Source of the DNA: DASQPR01 sp963797605
GTDB lineage: Bacteria; Actinomycetota; Actinomycetes; Mycobacteriales; Micromonosporaceae
Assembly (NCBI GenBank): GCA_963797605.1
Contig: CAWCPX010000005.1
Coordinates: 310,001 to 374,000 of the forward strand
Direction of reading: 5' to 3'
DNA length: 64,000 nt
Of this stretch, positions 44,879-52,288 are shown one piece after another. The notes under the pieces are model-generated. The model was given only the letters and a program-made list of their open reading frames with translations. It had not been told where the DNA came from and ran no database searches. Numbering within the stretch: the stretch's first letter is position 1; every line of letters starts with the position of its first letter. The position numbers were made by a program, and so were the translations under genes.

Positions 44879-45906
44879 TCCGCGATCTGATTCGCGGCCT
44901 CATCGGCGGCGGTGTGCCGGCCCGGTGCCTCGTCGGGCGCGGTCACGAGATCGTCGGGTGCGATCTCGCCGTCGAAACCGACCGCGTTCAAGCCGATCGG
45001 ACCGCTGTGCATGACCGACTCGGAAGCGTAGATGGTCGTGGTCGCCGACATGGTGGCGGCGACCTCGTCGAGTTCCGGATCGGGCGGATAGACCTCGCCG
45101 AAACCGTCATAGCCGCCGACCGGAGCCGCTGGTGGGGCACTGACCGGCACGATCTGGGCCATCGGCGGTGGTGTCCACATGGGCCAGTCGCGCCCGGCCA
45201 GAGCCCGGTGCACCGACGCGAACAACTGCGCGAAGCCGATGACGGCGAGCACCAGCCACGTGAAGACGGCGAAGGTGCTGGTGCCGCGGGCGAGATCGGC
45301 ACTGCCGAGGCCGATCACGCCGGCCAAGCCGAGGCCGATCACGCTCACGAACACCCGGGTCGGTCGCTCGCCGAGGGTGACCGCGCTGATCTCGGTCATG
45401 CCGGCCGCGTTGGCCCGCGAGCGAGCGTATTCGTGTAGCCAGGTCAGTGCGCCGGCGGCGACCGTCACCGAGACCGGGGCGCCCAGTCGCCAGAGCGCGA
45501 GCAGCCAGCAGACCTCTCCGAGACGATCGGCGACGGCGTCGTACACATAACCCATGCGGGTCGTGCGCGAGGTCAGCACGGCCAGGGCACCGTCGACCGT
45601 GTCGGCGATGGCCGCGGCCGCCACGAGCGAAGCGGCGACGAGTGGCAGACCGGTGCCGCGAATCGCGAACACGGGCACGAACACGCAGGCGAGCAGGCCG
45701 ATCGCGGTCACGGCGCCGGGCCGGATCGAAAGCCGGGATGCCACGCGCGCGATCGCGTAACCGGTATGGAACCACCGACGGACCGAGGGGCGTGCCCGCC
45801 GCGGATCGATGCCGCCGTGCAGGCTGGCCCACCGGGCGGCGTACTGCTCCCAGCTCAGCGGGGGCGTCGAGACGAGCCGCCCGGGCCGGGTCCCCCGCGA
45901 CCGCAC
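44860..45906 (-). CDS. CDP-alcohol phosphatidyltransferase family protein
   Basis: A membrane enzyme of about 348 residues with the CDP-alcohol phosphotransferase signature in DTVDGALAVLTSRTTRMGYVYDAVADR. The usual D-x2-DG-x2-AR motif has a Val where Arg is expected, while the following G-x3-D-x3-D is intact. Five or six hydrophobic segments are visible, plus a C-terminal tail of about 120 polar, probably disordered residues. It follows metF by 47 bases on the same strand. It would transfer a CDP-activated lipid or alcohol to an acceptor; the acceptor is unknown. The start is uncertain (GTG 45906 chosen). Confidence 0.82.
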   Translation of the reverse strand: MRSRGTRPGRLVSTPPLSWEQYAARWASLHGGIDPRRARPSVRRWFHTGYAIARVASRLSIRPGAVTAIGLLACVFVPVFAIRGTGLPLVAASLVAAAAIADTVDGALAVLTSRTTRMGYVYDAVADRLGEVCWLLALWRLGAPVSVTVAAGALTWLHEYARSRANAAGMTEISAVTLGERPTRVFVSVIGLGLAGVIGLGSADLARGTSTFAVFTWLVLAVIGFAQLFASVHRALAGRDWPMWTPPPMAQIVPVSAPPAAPVGGYDGFGEVYPPDPELDEVAATMSATTTIYASESVMHSGPIGLNAVGFDGEIAPDDLVTAPDEAPGRHTAADEAANQIADQAAGS

Positions 45907-45953
45907 GGTGTGCCCGCCCTCGGCAGCGCGCCGACGGCGCACCCTACGCCCGC

Positions 45954-46845
45954 TCAGGCACGGATGGCCGCCAGGTCGCGCCACACCTCGCGGGTGGCCG
46001 TCGAGCGGTTCATCGTGATGAAGTGCAGCCCGGGCACGCCCTCGTCGAGCAGCCGGCTGCACATCGCCGTGAGATGGTCGATGCCGAGCTGGCGCACCGC
46101 GTCGGGGTCGTCGGCGATGGCCTCGAACTTCGCGGCCAGCCACGACGGGAACGGCGCGCCGGACAACTGCGAGGACCGGGCGATGGTCGCGATGCTGGTC
46201 ACCGGCATGACCCCGGCCACGATCGGCGCGTCGCAGCCGGCCGCGGCCACCCGGTCGCGCAGTCGCAGGTAGTCGTCGGCGTCGAAGAACATCTGCGTGA
46301 TCGCGAAGTCGGCACCCGACCGGCACTTCTCGACGAAGTAGCGAGTGTCGGTCTCGATGTCGGGCGAGCGCGGATGCTTGTACGGGAAGGCCGCCACGCC
46401 GACGCTGAAGTCACCGGCATCACGGACGAGTTCGACAAGATCGGACGCGTAGCTCACGCCTTCCGGGTGCCGCACCCATTCGCCGTTGGGGTCGCCGGGC
46501 GGGTCACCGCGCACCGCGAGCACGTTGCGCACGCCCGCCTCGGCCAGCCGGCCGACCATGTTGCGCAGCTCGGCGACCGAGTGGTTGACCGCGGTCAGGT
46601 GGGCCATCGGCAGCAGCGTGGTATCGGTCGCGATGCGCTCGGTCGAGGAGACCGTGGTGTCGCGGGTCGAGCCGCCGGCGCCGTAGGTGATCGAGACGAA
46701 CGACGGCTGCAACGGCTCCAGCTCGCGCACCGTCTGCCACAGCCGTGTCTCCTGGGCCGCGTCTTTCGGGCGGCGAGAACTCGAACGAGAACGTGGGTTC
46801 GGGCGCACGGACGAGATCGCCGATCGACGCTCTCAGCCCTGGCAT
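45954..46845 (-). CDS. metF: Methylenetetrahydrofolate reductase, one frame break
   Basis: The product is MetF, which reduces 5,10-methylene-THF to 5-methyl-THF for methionine synthesis. The N-terminal EPTFSFEFSPP is in one frame and the rest (SITYGAGGSTRDTT, HLTAVNHS, ITQMFFDADDYLRLRDRV) in the next. Removing one G at about 46767 gives PPKDAAQETRLW and restores a 297-residue protein. The ATG at 46845 lacks a clear ribosome site; an upstream GTG is possible. It sits beside the prenyl synthase as in Rv2172c-Rv2173. Confidence 0.93.
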
Positions 46846-46925
46846 AACCGAAGGGAGTCCATGTGCCACACGCCGAGGATATCGGTACAACGATGGGTCC
46901 TTTGTCATTCGTCCCATCCGGTGGG

Positions 46926-47258
46926 TCATCTGGCGTCCTTTTCATCCGAATTATCCCGCAACGCGCTGTCGCGGAGCCAGTCGAGATAGGCCTGATTACG
47001 ACTGCGGGGAGGCACCGGCCGGGCGAGGCTCACCAGCGCGTGCTCGGCCATCCGGCGACGGCGGCACGGCCACACATCTGCGCAGGCCACGCATCGTGCG
47101 CGGCGCGCTGACGGGCGCACCGTGACAGCCGGGTCGCCGCCCGGCCCGGCGACATGATCTCGGACCAGACGGACCGCGAGACGCCACAACGTGACCTGCG
47201 TGACGTCGAGCGGTGGGTCGTCGGGCGGATCGGACGGATCGAACGGCAAGCTCGGCAC
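46926..47258 (-). CDS. Small cysteine-containing actinobacterial protein
   Basis: A protein of about 110 residues, not assigned to a named family. It has an acidic Pro/Asp-rich N-terminus (FDPSDPPDDPPLD), a basic helical middle, then a motif CVACADVWPC followed by RRRRMAEHAL, and a C-terminal QAYLDWLRDSA. The cysteine pattern suggests a small zinc site. GTG 47258 has GGGGGAG about five bases upstream; GTG 47264 is also possible. It is divergent from the XRE regulator, with 262 bases between them containing a TATAAC near 47427 and no other gene. Confidence 0.6.
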   Translation of the reverse strand: MPSLPFDPSDPPDDPPLDVTQVTLWRLAVRLVRDHVAGPGGDPAVTVRPSARRARCVACADVWPCRRRRMAEHALVSLARPVPPRSRNQAYLDWLRDSALRDNSDEKDAR

Positions 47259-47520
47259 GGACACTCCCCCGGGTGGTGCGGCGAACGCTCGGCCCGAGGC
47301 GACGTCGCGGCCCGGGCAGAACTCGAACGCTCTCGATCCAACTGCACTCGCGAGCGTTTGGGAGGGGCCAGAAGGGGGGCCATGTTGACCGCCGTCGCGC
47401 ACCGGATGTGTCGTAGCCGCCGGGTATAACGAATCCGTGGGGCGGGGTCGGCCCCACCGGTTCGACAGCACCACCCAGGGGGTCTCGACGGCACCACGTC
47501 CGAGGCGAAAGGCGATACCC

Positions 47521-47955
47521 ATGGCAGCGACACCGACAGCCGCCGGTGACTATGTCGGTCCACTCTTGATCCGGGCGCGGCGCCAGCGGGGGCAATCCCA
47601 ACGGCGCCTCGCCGACGCCCTATGCGCGGCCGCGGGCCTGCACACCGTGAGCCGCCACGAGATCTCCCGCTGGGAGCGGGGCGAGCGCATCCCGAGCCCG
47701 TTCTGGCTCGGCTGGCTCAGCGAAGTGCTGGGCCTGCCGATGGAGCAGCTCGAGTCCGCCACCGGGCGCAGTCGCGACCAACGCGCCACCGGCGTGACGG
47801 TCATCACGCGTCCCACCGAGACGGTCCCGGTCAGTTCGTGGCCCTGGCGGCTGATCCGCGCCCGCCGCGTCGTCGACGAGGCGGGCCACGTCACCCTGCG
47901 CCTGATTCGTCCCGCCGTGGCCGACTGGGTCGAAGGGGCGGCGATGGAGTCATAA
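47521..47955 (+). CDS. XRE family helix-turn-helix protein
   Basis: A 144-residue DNA-binding protein with an N-terminal Cro/CI-type HTH at about residues 14-70 (LLIRARRQRGQSQRRLADAL, TVSRHEISRWERGERIPS). A C-terminal region of about 70 residues has unknown function. It lies 24 bases before the prenyl synthase gene and on the same strand, so it may be cotranscribed and regulate the locus. Confidence 0.88.
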   Translation: MAATPTAAGDYVGPLLIRARRQRGQSQRRLADALCAAAGLHTVSRHEISRWERGERIPSPFWLGWLSEVLGLPMEQLESATGRSRDQRATGVTVITRPTETVPVSSWPWRLIRARRVVDEAGHVTLRLIRPAVADWVEGAAMES

Positions 47956-47979
47956 CCGCAGGCGGCTAGCGTCGCTGAG

Positions 47980-49050
47980 GTGAGCCCGCATCCAGTCGAC
48001 CGAGCCGATCTGCGCTCCCGAGTCGAGACCGCGCTGCACGCGTTCCTGCGCGGGCAGCGGGCTCGGTTCGCCGCGATCGACCCGGCCCTGGTGCCGATCG
48101 CCGACGCGCTCGACGCGCTCGTGCTCGGCTCGGGCAAGCGACTGCGGCCGGCGTTCGCCTACTGGGGCTACCGCGGCGCGGGCGGTGACGACAGCGACGA
48201 CGTCGTCACCGGGCTCGCGTCGCTCGAACTCGTGCAGGCGGGCGCGCTGATCCACGACGACGTGATGGACGCCTCGGACACGCGCCGCGGGGAGCCGTCC
48301 GTGCACCGCCGGTTCGAACGACATCATCGCCGGGCCGGGTGGCAGGGTGACGCGGGCGCTTTCGGCGAGTCCGCGGCGATCCTGGCCGGCGACATCTGCC
48401 TGGTCTGGTCCGACGAGATGCTCCAGAACTCAGGTGTCGACGCGGCCGCGATCGCCCGTGCGCGCGCAGATTTCGACGAGATGCGCACGGAGGTCATGGT
48501 CGGCCAATACCTCGACGTGCTCGCGTCCGTCTCCGGCGACATCTCGGTGGAACGCGCCAGCAAGATCGCAACGTACAAGTCGGCCAAGTACACGGTCGAA
48601 CGCCCGCTGCTGATCGGGGCCGCCCTCGCCGGTGCTCCATCGGAGATCCGGGCCGCCTACTCCGGCTACGGTCTGGCGCTCGGCGAGGCGTTCCAGCTGC
48701 GTGACGACGTGCTGGGAGTCTTCGGCGACCCGGCGGAAACGGGTAAACCGGCCGGCGACGATCTGCGCGAAGGCAAGCGGACCTATTTGATCGCGACGGC
48801 GTTCGAGCGCGCCGACCCGCAGGACGCGAAGATCCTGCGCGACGACCTCGGCGACCCCGATCTCGACGACACCCGCATCACCCGGTTGCGCGAGATCATC
48901 GCCGTCTGTGGCGCGCTCACGGCGACGGAGGCGCGCATCACATCGCTCACGAGCCGGGCGCTGTCGGCGCTGGGCACGGTGACGCTCGCCCACGACGCCG
49001 CCGCGGTGCTCACTGAACTAGCCGGAGCGTCGACCCGCCGTCGTCATTGA
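47980..49050 (+). CDS. idsA: Polyprenyl synthetase, probable geranylgeranyl diphosphate synthase
   Basis: A 356-residue trans-prenyltransferase with both Asp-rich motifs: DDVMDASDTRRG (first) and QLRDDVLGVFGD (second), plus GSGKRLRPAF near the N-terminus. Position beside metF, Rv2175c and pknL homologues matches idsA2 (Rv2173). It condenses isopentenyl diphosphate with allylic primers to make C20 (or similar) chains for membrane lipids, quinones or carotenoids. Lycopene cyclase genes lie 1 kb away. Its end overlaps the barstar gene by 41 bases. Confidence 0.93.
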   Translation: MSPHPVDRADLRSRVETALHAFLRGQRARFAAIDPALVPIADALDALVLGSGKRLRPAFAYWGYRGAGGDDSDDVVTGLASLELVQAGALIHDDVMDASDTRRGEPSVHRRFERHHRRAGWQGDAGAFGESAAILAGDICLVWSDEMLQNSGVDAAAIARARADFDEMRTEVMVGQYLDVLASVSGDISVERASKIATYKSAKYTVERPLLIGAALAGAPSEIRAAYSGYGLALGEAFQLRDDVLGVFGDPAETGKPAGDDLREGKRTYLIATAFERADPQDAKILRDDLGDPDLDDTRITRLREIIAVCGALTATEARITSLTSRALSALGTVTLAHDAAAVLTELAGASTRRRH

Positions 49051-49480
49051 GGTCATCGCGTGCGTGCCCGGTCGCCGGGTAGACCACGAACAGGGGCGGC
49101 ACCTCGATCTGCGTCCGTGACTCGATCGCGTCATCGATGATCGGGCCGACATCGACCCACGTACGCGGGTCCGCGGCCGCGAAGGCCCCACTGCGCCGCC
49201 ACAGCACCACCACGCCGACACCGGGGATCCACGACAGGTCACGCAGGCAGTCGGTGAACGCGTCCCAGTTGCCGCCGAACCACTTCGGAAACTCGCATCC
49301 CGCCGCGAACTCGTCGAACATCGACGCGCGGTCGTGCATGGCGGCGCCGTCGACCAGCCGGGTGGCCCAGCCGGCGGCGACCAGCTCGTCACGCAGCTGC
49401 CGCACCGACGCGGTCGCGCCAAGACGGTAACGGCCGGGCTCGATCTCGTCCCGCACGATAGCGCCTAGGTAGTCGGTCAC
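49010..49480 (-). CDS. Barstar family ribonuclease inhibitor
   Basis: A 156-residue protein with the barstar signature FPKWFGGNWDAFTDCLRDLSW in its middle and an acidic inhibitory face (WVDVGPIIDDAIES). The GTG start overlaps the stop codon of the RNase gene (GTGA). It should bind the RNase in the cytoplasm and protect the producing cell. The pair is therefore a toxin-immunity or toxin-antitoxin-like unit. Confidence 0.92.
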   Translation of the reverse strand: MTDYLGAIVRDEIEPGRYRLGATASVRQLRDELVAAGWATRLVDGAAMHDRASMFDEFAAGCEFPKWFGGNWDAFTDCLRDLSWIPGVGVVVLWRRSGAFAAADPRTWVDVGPIIDDAIESRTQIEVPPLFVVYPATGHARDDLNDDGGSTLRLVQ

Positions 49481-49920
49481 CGGATCACCTGCCGGAACGA
49501 GTTGTAGTGATCGCTCGTGTAGTAGACGTCGCCGTCGCGGCCGACGATCAACCGCCGCTCGCCACGGTCACTGGAGCCGGGTGTCGCGACCGTGTACTCG
49601 TGGTAATAGCCCCTGGCCCGCTTCGGGAGCAGACCCTCGTTGTTACCGAAGACCGTATTGTCCTGTGCGTAACGATACGGGCCACCCTTGTCGATCAAGG
49701 CCAATACCGACCGAGCCTGGGCCGGCAATGCGGCCACCGCGACGGTCGGTAGGCCCGAACTCGGGGTCGCCGCCGCCACCCCTGGCGCGGCTCCGACCGG
49801 AGACGACGCACCGGACCCGCACCGGACCAGCCCGTACACCGCCAGGACCAGCACGATCACGATCGAAGCCGCGATGATCAAGGCCCGGTGGGTGATCGAA
49901 ACGGCCCTGCTCGGACTCAC
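49477..49920 (-). CDS. Membrane-anchored or secreted guanyl-specific RNase (RNase Sa/barnase type)
   Basis: A 147-residue protein has an N-terminal membrane segment (about residues 11-32), an Ala/Pro linker, and an RNase Sa-like domain (about 65-147). Catalytic residues match RNase Sa: Glu108 in YYHEYTV, Arg123 in GERRLIV, and His138 in YTSDHYNSF. It cleaves RNA after guanosine. The hydrophobic segment indicates export or anchoring outside the cell. Overlapping GTGA junctions couple it to the lycopene cyclase gene upstream and barstar downstream. Confidence 0.92.
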   Translation of the reverse strand: MSPSRAVSITHRALIIAASIVIVLVLAVYGLVRCGSGASSPVGAAPGVAAATPSSGLPTVAVAALPAQARSVLALIDKGGPYRYAQDNTVFGNNEGLLPKRARGYYHEYTVATPGSSDRGERRLIVGRDGDVYYTSDHYNSFRQVIR

Positions 49921-50240
49921 CGCTGCCCCGTCCGCGGCTCCCGATCGAGCCCGATCCGCCCGAGCCACACCCAGACCGACAGCGTGACCAGCACCAGCGC
50001 GAACCCGAACGCGATGTCCTCGATCGGGGCGTAGGCCAGGCGCGGGCCCAGGATGGCGCTCCGGGCGTAGCGCACGACGTGTTGGCCGGTCAGCACACCG
50101 TTCGCGAGCAGCTGAAAGATCAGGATCAGCGGGTAGGTCCACCAGAAGACGGCGCGGGCCACCAGCCGGGTACGCAAGATCAACAGGTCGATCGCCAGAG
50201 CGGCACCGACACCGATCACGGCCGCCCAGGTGTAGGTCAC
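49917..50240 (-). CDS. crtYd: Lycopene cyclase domain protein, CrtYd-like
   Basis: A 107-residue membrane protein with three hydrophobic helices and the small lycopene-cyclase-domain features: WWTYPLILIFQLLANGVLTG and APIEDIAFGFALVLVTL. Two such half-size subunits form the heterodimeric cyclase of actinobacteria. The subunits come from adjacent overlapping genes, as seen here. It forms beta or epsilon rings on lycopene or C50 carotenoids. No phytoene synthase or desaturase is in the window. Confidence 0.9.
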   Translation of the reverse strand: MTYTWAAVIGVGAALAIDLLILRTRLVARAVFWWTYPLILIFQLLANGVLTGQHVVRYARSAILGPRLAYAPIEDIAFGFALVLVTLSVWVWLGRIGLDREPRTGQR

Positions 50241-50581
50241 GGCGCGTCGCCGGGCTCTTCGTCACCCGCGGGCGTGCGGCGGACGCCCCGCACCGCCTCG
50301 AAACCCAAGATCGAGCACACGGGTACGACGATGAAGAACAGCAATTCTTCCAGCGGGAACCGCCCCGGCAGCGTGACACCGACCGTGCGAGCCGGGTCGT
50401 AACTCCAGTGACCAGCGGCGATCGCGGCGAGGTCCCAGGCACCGAACAGCACGACGACGACAGCCACCGTGATCGCCAGACGCCGCCAGCGCCGCAGCAC
50501 GTTGACGCGGCGCACCGGTTCGAGCCAGAGCGCACCCGCCAGGCATGCGACCAGCACCGCGAGATAGGTCAGATGCCGCAT
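50237..50581 (-). CDS. crtYc: Lycopene cyclase domain protein, CrtYc-like
   Basis: The partner subunit of the heterodimeric cyclase: 114 residues, three helices, and the motif FPLEELLFFIVVPVCSILGFEA, which is conserved in CrtYc. The start ATG at 50579-50581 lies 13 bases after the Rv2175c-like gene. Its end overlaps crtYd (GTGA). It carries acidic residues that are important for cyclisation. Confidence 0.9.
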   Translation of the reverse strand: MRHLTYLAVLVACLAGALWLEPVRRVNVLRRWRRLAITVAVVVVLFGAWDLAAIAAGHWSYDPARTVGVTLPGRFPLEELLFFIVVPVCSILGFEAVRGVRRTPAGDEEPGDAP

Positions 50582-50594
50582 GTGGGGCGAGACG

Positions 50595-50960
50595 TCAGAA
50601 ACCGAGCGCCTGGGCGCGCCGCTTGACCTCGACCGCGCGCGGGCCCCCGAGCGCCGACGCGGGCGTTCCGGGCAGCGACGGATCGTCCGTAAAGAGCCAC
50701 CGCATCGCCTCTTCGTCGTTATACCCAGCGTCAAGGAGCACGTTGAGGACGCCGGGGAGGTGTTTGCGGACTGTGTCATTGGCGACGAACTCACTCGGGA
50801 CGCGCAACACACCATCGCGGCGCACAGCCAACATGGCCCGCTCGTTGATGAGCTGGTGCACCTTTGTGATCTTGAGATCGAGCAGCTCAGCGATAGCGGG
50901 CAGGGTCAGCCATTCGGCGGGCTCGACGACCGAGCCGGTCATGGACACGGATTCACTCAC
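50595..50960 (-). CDS. Rv2175c family DNA-binding protein
   Basis: A protein of about 121 residues homologous to M. tuberculosis Rv2175c, a winged-helix DNA-binding substrate of the kinase PknL. The HTH is WLTLPAIAELLDLKITKVHQLI; the C-terminal YNDEEAMRWLFTDDPSLPGTP is characteristic. The GTG at 50960 has AAGGTGG upstream; an ATG at 50942 is an alternative. The kinase itself is encoded 1.3 kb away on the other strand, so a kinase-substrate pair is likely conserved. Confidence 0.9.
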   Translation of the reverse strand: MSESVSMTGSVVEPAEWLTLPAIAELLDLKITKVHQLINERAMLAVRRDGVLRVPSEFVANDTVRKHLPGVLNVLLDAGYNDEEAMRWLFTDDPSLPGTPASALGGPRAVEVKRRAQALGF

Positions 50961-51027
50961 TGCTCCACCTTGCCATGTCGGCATCGGAACCCACCACGAT
51001 AGGGCCGAAGCCACTACCGTCTCGTCG

Positions 51028-51564
51028 ATGAACACCGATGAGAGCGCGTGGTCGCGCCGGGGCACCGAACCGATCGTGGGGCCGGAACTGCGCACGCTGG
51101 CACCCCGGCAGGCCACCAACGTCGACATCCGGGGGGACGTCGACACACGAACGCGAGCAGCGACGGATGGGGATCCGGCTGGCCGTACCCATGACGTCGT
51201 GGCTCTGATCCTTTCTGGGCCGGCGCTCGCGGCGGCTGCCTTCGCCTTCGCGTTCGCGCAGCTCATGGGCGGCCTGGTCCCGGGCGAACTCGCGTCGATG
51301 ATCCCGGGCGCCGCCGACAGCCCGACCAACCACGTCCGGATCGTGTCGCTGTTCGGCATCGGCATGGCCGGCGTCGGCATCGCGCTCGCCGCGGCCGCGT
51401 TCGTGCGCCTCCGGTCGGAACAGGCCACCGACCCGCAGGCGAACCGGGCGACCTGGGCCGGCTGGCTCGCCGGTGCCGCCGTCGTCATCTGCGCGATCGT
51501 CGCGATCCAAGCACTGCTTCTGATCATCTTGTCAGCGCTCGCACCGCCGGGCGCGGCCGGCTAA
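51028..51564 (+). CDS. Hypothetical membrane protein
   Basis: Family not recognised. The 178-residue product has a polar N-terminus (about 55 residues) and then three hydrophobic segments, near residues 57-80, 103-125 and 145-170. It is divergent from the Rv2175c-like gene and 44 bases upstream of the Pro-rich membrane protein. It may belong to the kinase locus. Confidence 0.75.
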   Translation: MNTDESAWSRRGTEPIVGPELRTLAPRQATNVDIRGDVDTRTRAATDGDPAGRTHDVVALILSGPALAAAAFAFAFAQLMGGLVPGELASMIPGAADSPTNHVRIVSLFGIGMAGVGIALAAAAFVRLRSEQATDPQANRATWAGWLAGAAVVICAIVAIQALLLIILSALAPPGAAG

Positions 51565-51608
51565 ACCACGTGCCCGGGGCGCCCGGGCACGTGCGGGGGG
51601 ATAAACGC

Positions 51609-52277
51609 ATGAGTGTGTGGCGGACGGTTCGACGGGAGACTGGCGGACTGGTGCGGTCGATCGGCTACGACCTGCGGCGACGGCTGGACGCGGTCTGGTC
51701 CCGCACCGACTCCGCCTACCCCGAATACGACGCGTACGCGCGCCGGCCCCGCCGTGCCATGCTGATCGGCGGCCTGGCGACCCTGGCGTCGATCGGCGTG
51801 GTCGGCACCTATCTGGTGCTCGCCGGCGGGCTGGGCAGCTGGCTCCTCGGCAACACCCACGCACCGGGCCCGGCCGGACCGCCCGACGCCGGCAACGTGA
51901 CCACGGCCGCGCACGCTCCGGCGCCCCGTCCGTCGGCGGCCCGGAAGCCGCCACCGAGTCCGGGTACGTCGGAGGCGGCCACCGGAGAGCCGAAATCCGC
52001 GACACCGACGCGGGCGGGCGCGACGCCGAGCAGTTCGGCACGCCCGGGCCGGGTGAATGCGTCCAACCGGCCGAGTGGCCCGGTGGTGCCCCCACCGCCC
52101 ACGGACACCGCCACACCGACCCCGTCGCCAACGCCCTCACCTGCGCCTACGCCGTCGGATTCGCCGACACCCACGCAGCCGGATCCATCGCCGAGCGCCG
52201 ATGAGCCGCCTTCGGTCGGCACCGCCGCGGTAGAACTGTCACCAGCGCAGTCGACGATCGTGCCGAGCGGCATCTAG
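51609..52277 (+). CDS. Single-pass membrane protein with Pro/Thr/Ser-rich external tail
   Basis: The 222-residue product has a basic N-terminal region (about 55 residues), one membrane helix (about 52-78), and a long low-complexity tail rich in Pro, Thr and Ser (TPTPSPTPSPAPTPSDSPTP). It looks like a cell-wall-spanning protein. It ends 11 bases before the PASTA kinase start and is probably cotranscribed with it, so it could be a kinase substrate or partner. No known domain is seen. Confidence 0.7.
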   Translation: MSVWRTVRRETGGLVRSIGYDLRRRLDAVWSRTDSAYPEYDAYARRPRRAMLIGGLATLASIGVVGTYLVLAGGLGSWLLGNTHAPGPAGPPDAGNVTTAAHAPAPRPSAARKPPPSPGTSEAATGEPKSATPTRAGATPSSSARPGRVNASNRPSGPVVPPPPTDTATPTPSPTPSPAPTPSDSPTPTQPDPSPSADEPPSVGTAAVELSPAQSTIVPSGI

Positions 52278-52288
52278 ACTGCCAGCCG

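Noticed and set aside
49477..50535. Long 352-residue reverse ORF joining the cyclase and RNase regions
   Set aside because: Its first part is an out-of-frame reading of crtYc/crtYd. The RNase has its own GTG overlapping the crtYd stop.
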